From NCBI GenBank assembly GCA_029339195.1, contig JAPTJF010000036.1:62001-126000 (forward strand): DNA of 64,000 bases, written 5' to 3'. Below, in pieces: positions 63,829 to 64,000 of this stretch (position 1 is the stretch's first letter; each line of letters begins with the position of its first letter). Origin of the DNA: Micractinium sp. NFX-FRZ (Eukaryota > Chlorophyta > Trebouxiophyceae > Chlorellales > Chlorellaceae). Made by a program: the position numbers and the translations under genes. The notes beneath the pieces were generated by a model, which did not search any database, was not told the origin of the DNA, and saw nothing but the letters and a program-made list of their open reading frames with translations.

Positions 63829-64000
63829 CTGCGCAGTACAAGAGTGGGCAAACAGAGGGCGCAGGAGGGGCACAGTGGATCCGGGGAAGAGAAGGCACAG
63901 GAAAGATGCCGGCCAAGGGTGCAGGTGCTTCTGGTGTATTGGGTTTGTTTGGCGGTGTGCTGGGTCATGGTAAGGAGCCTGCCAGGGGCATGCCAGCCAG

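Overview
This is nuclear DNA from a GC-rich, intron-dense green alga, most likely a chlorophyte of the Chlorella / trebouxiophyte type. The reasons are a plant-type LRR receptor kinase, an SBP-box transcription factor, a plant-like two-domain isopropylmalate synthase with a transit-peptide-like N-terminus, plant-type PEX7, many short exons (often 40-150 bp) with GT-AG and a few GC-AG introns, TGTAA motifs downstream of several stops, and (TGTGC)n / (CA)n microsatellites. The genus is an inference. No prokaryotic operon, CRISPR array or complete transposon was seen. || Layout: (1) 229-10047, +, mitochondrial-type Lon protease, 5' end outside the window. (2) 10995-21506, -, a 28-exon LRR receptor-like kinase, convergent with Lon. 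(3) 23231-24567, +, small secreted protein with an eight-cysteine pattern. (4) 25281-28932, -, tail-anchored coiled-coil protein. (5) 30103-34053 (or 34131), -, ribonucleotide reductase small subunit. (6) about 35634-38376, +, CRAL-TRIO/Sec14 protein with a C-terminal hydrophobic anchor. (7) 40799-42476, +, SBP-domain transcription factor. (8) 43676-46923, -, PEX7. (9) 47542-56326, +, 2-isopropylmalate synthase. (10) 57183-58065, -, SF3B6 spliceosomal protein. (11) 58846-60947, -, RanBP2-type zinc finger plus RING-H2 protein. (12) 61758-62908, -, coiled-coil protein ending in a CAAX box, 5' part unresolved. (13) 63676-63828, -, last exon of a gene that runs off the window, perhaps HAUS1-like. 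|| The genes are housekeeping and signalling genes from unrelated pathways (organelle proteostasis, leucine synthesis, peroxisome import, dNTP synthesis, splicing) and do not form a functional cluster. Exon models were built by hand from conserved protein sequence plus splice consensus. Reading phase was checked across every junction given. For the receptor kinase, 28 exons sum to exactly 1091 codons. || The most unusual structural signal is inside the introns. In most of the intron-rich genes (Lon, receptor kinase, RNR2, CRAL-TRIO, PEX7, IPMS) introns carry tandem, partly decayed copies of the neighbouring exon end including its splice site. A separate 300-bp element is present in two different introns of the isopropylmalate synthase gene.
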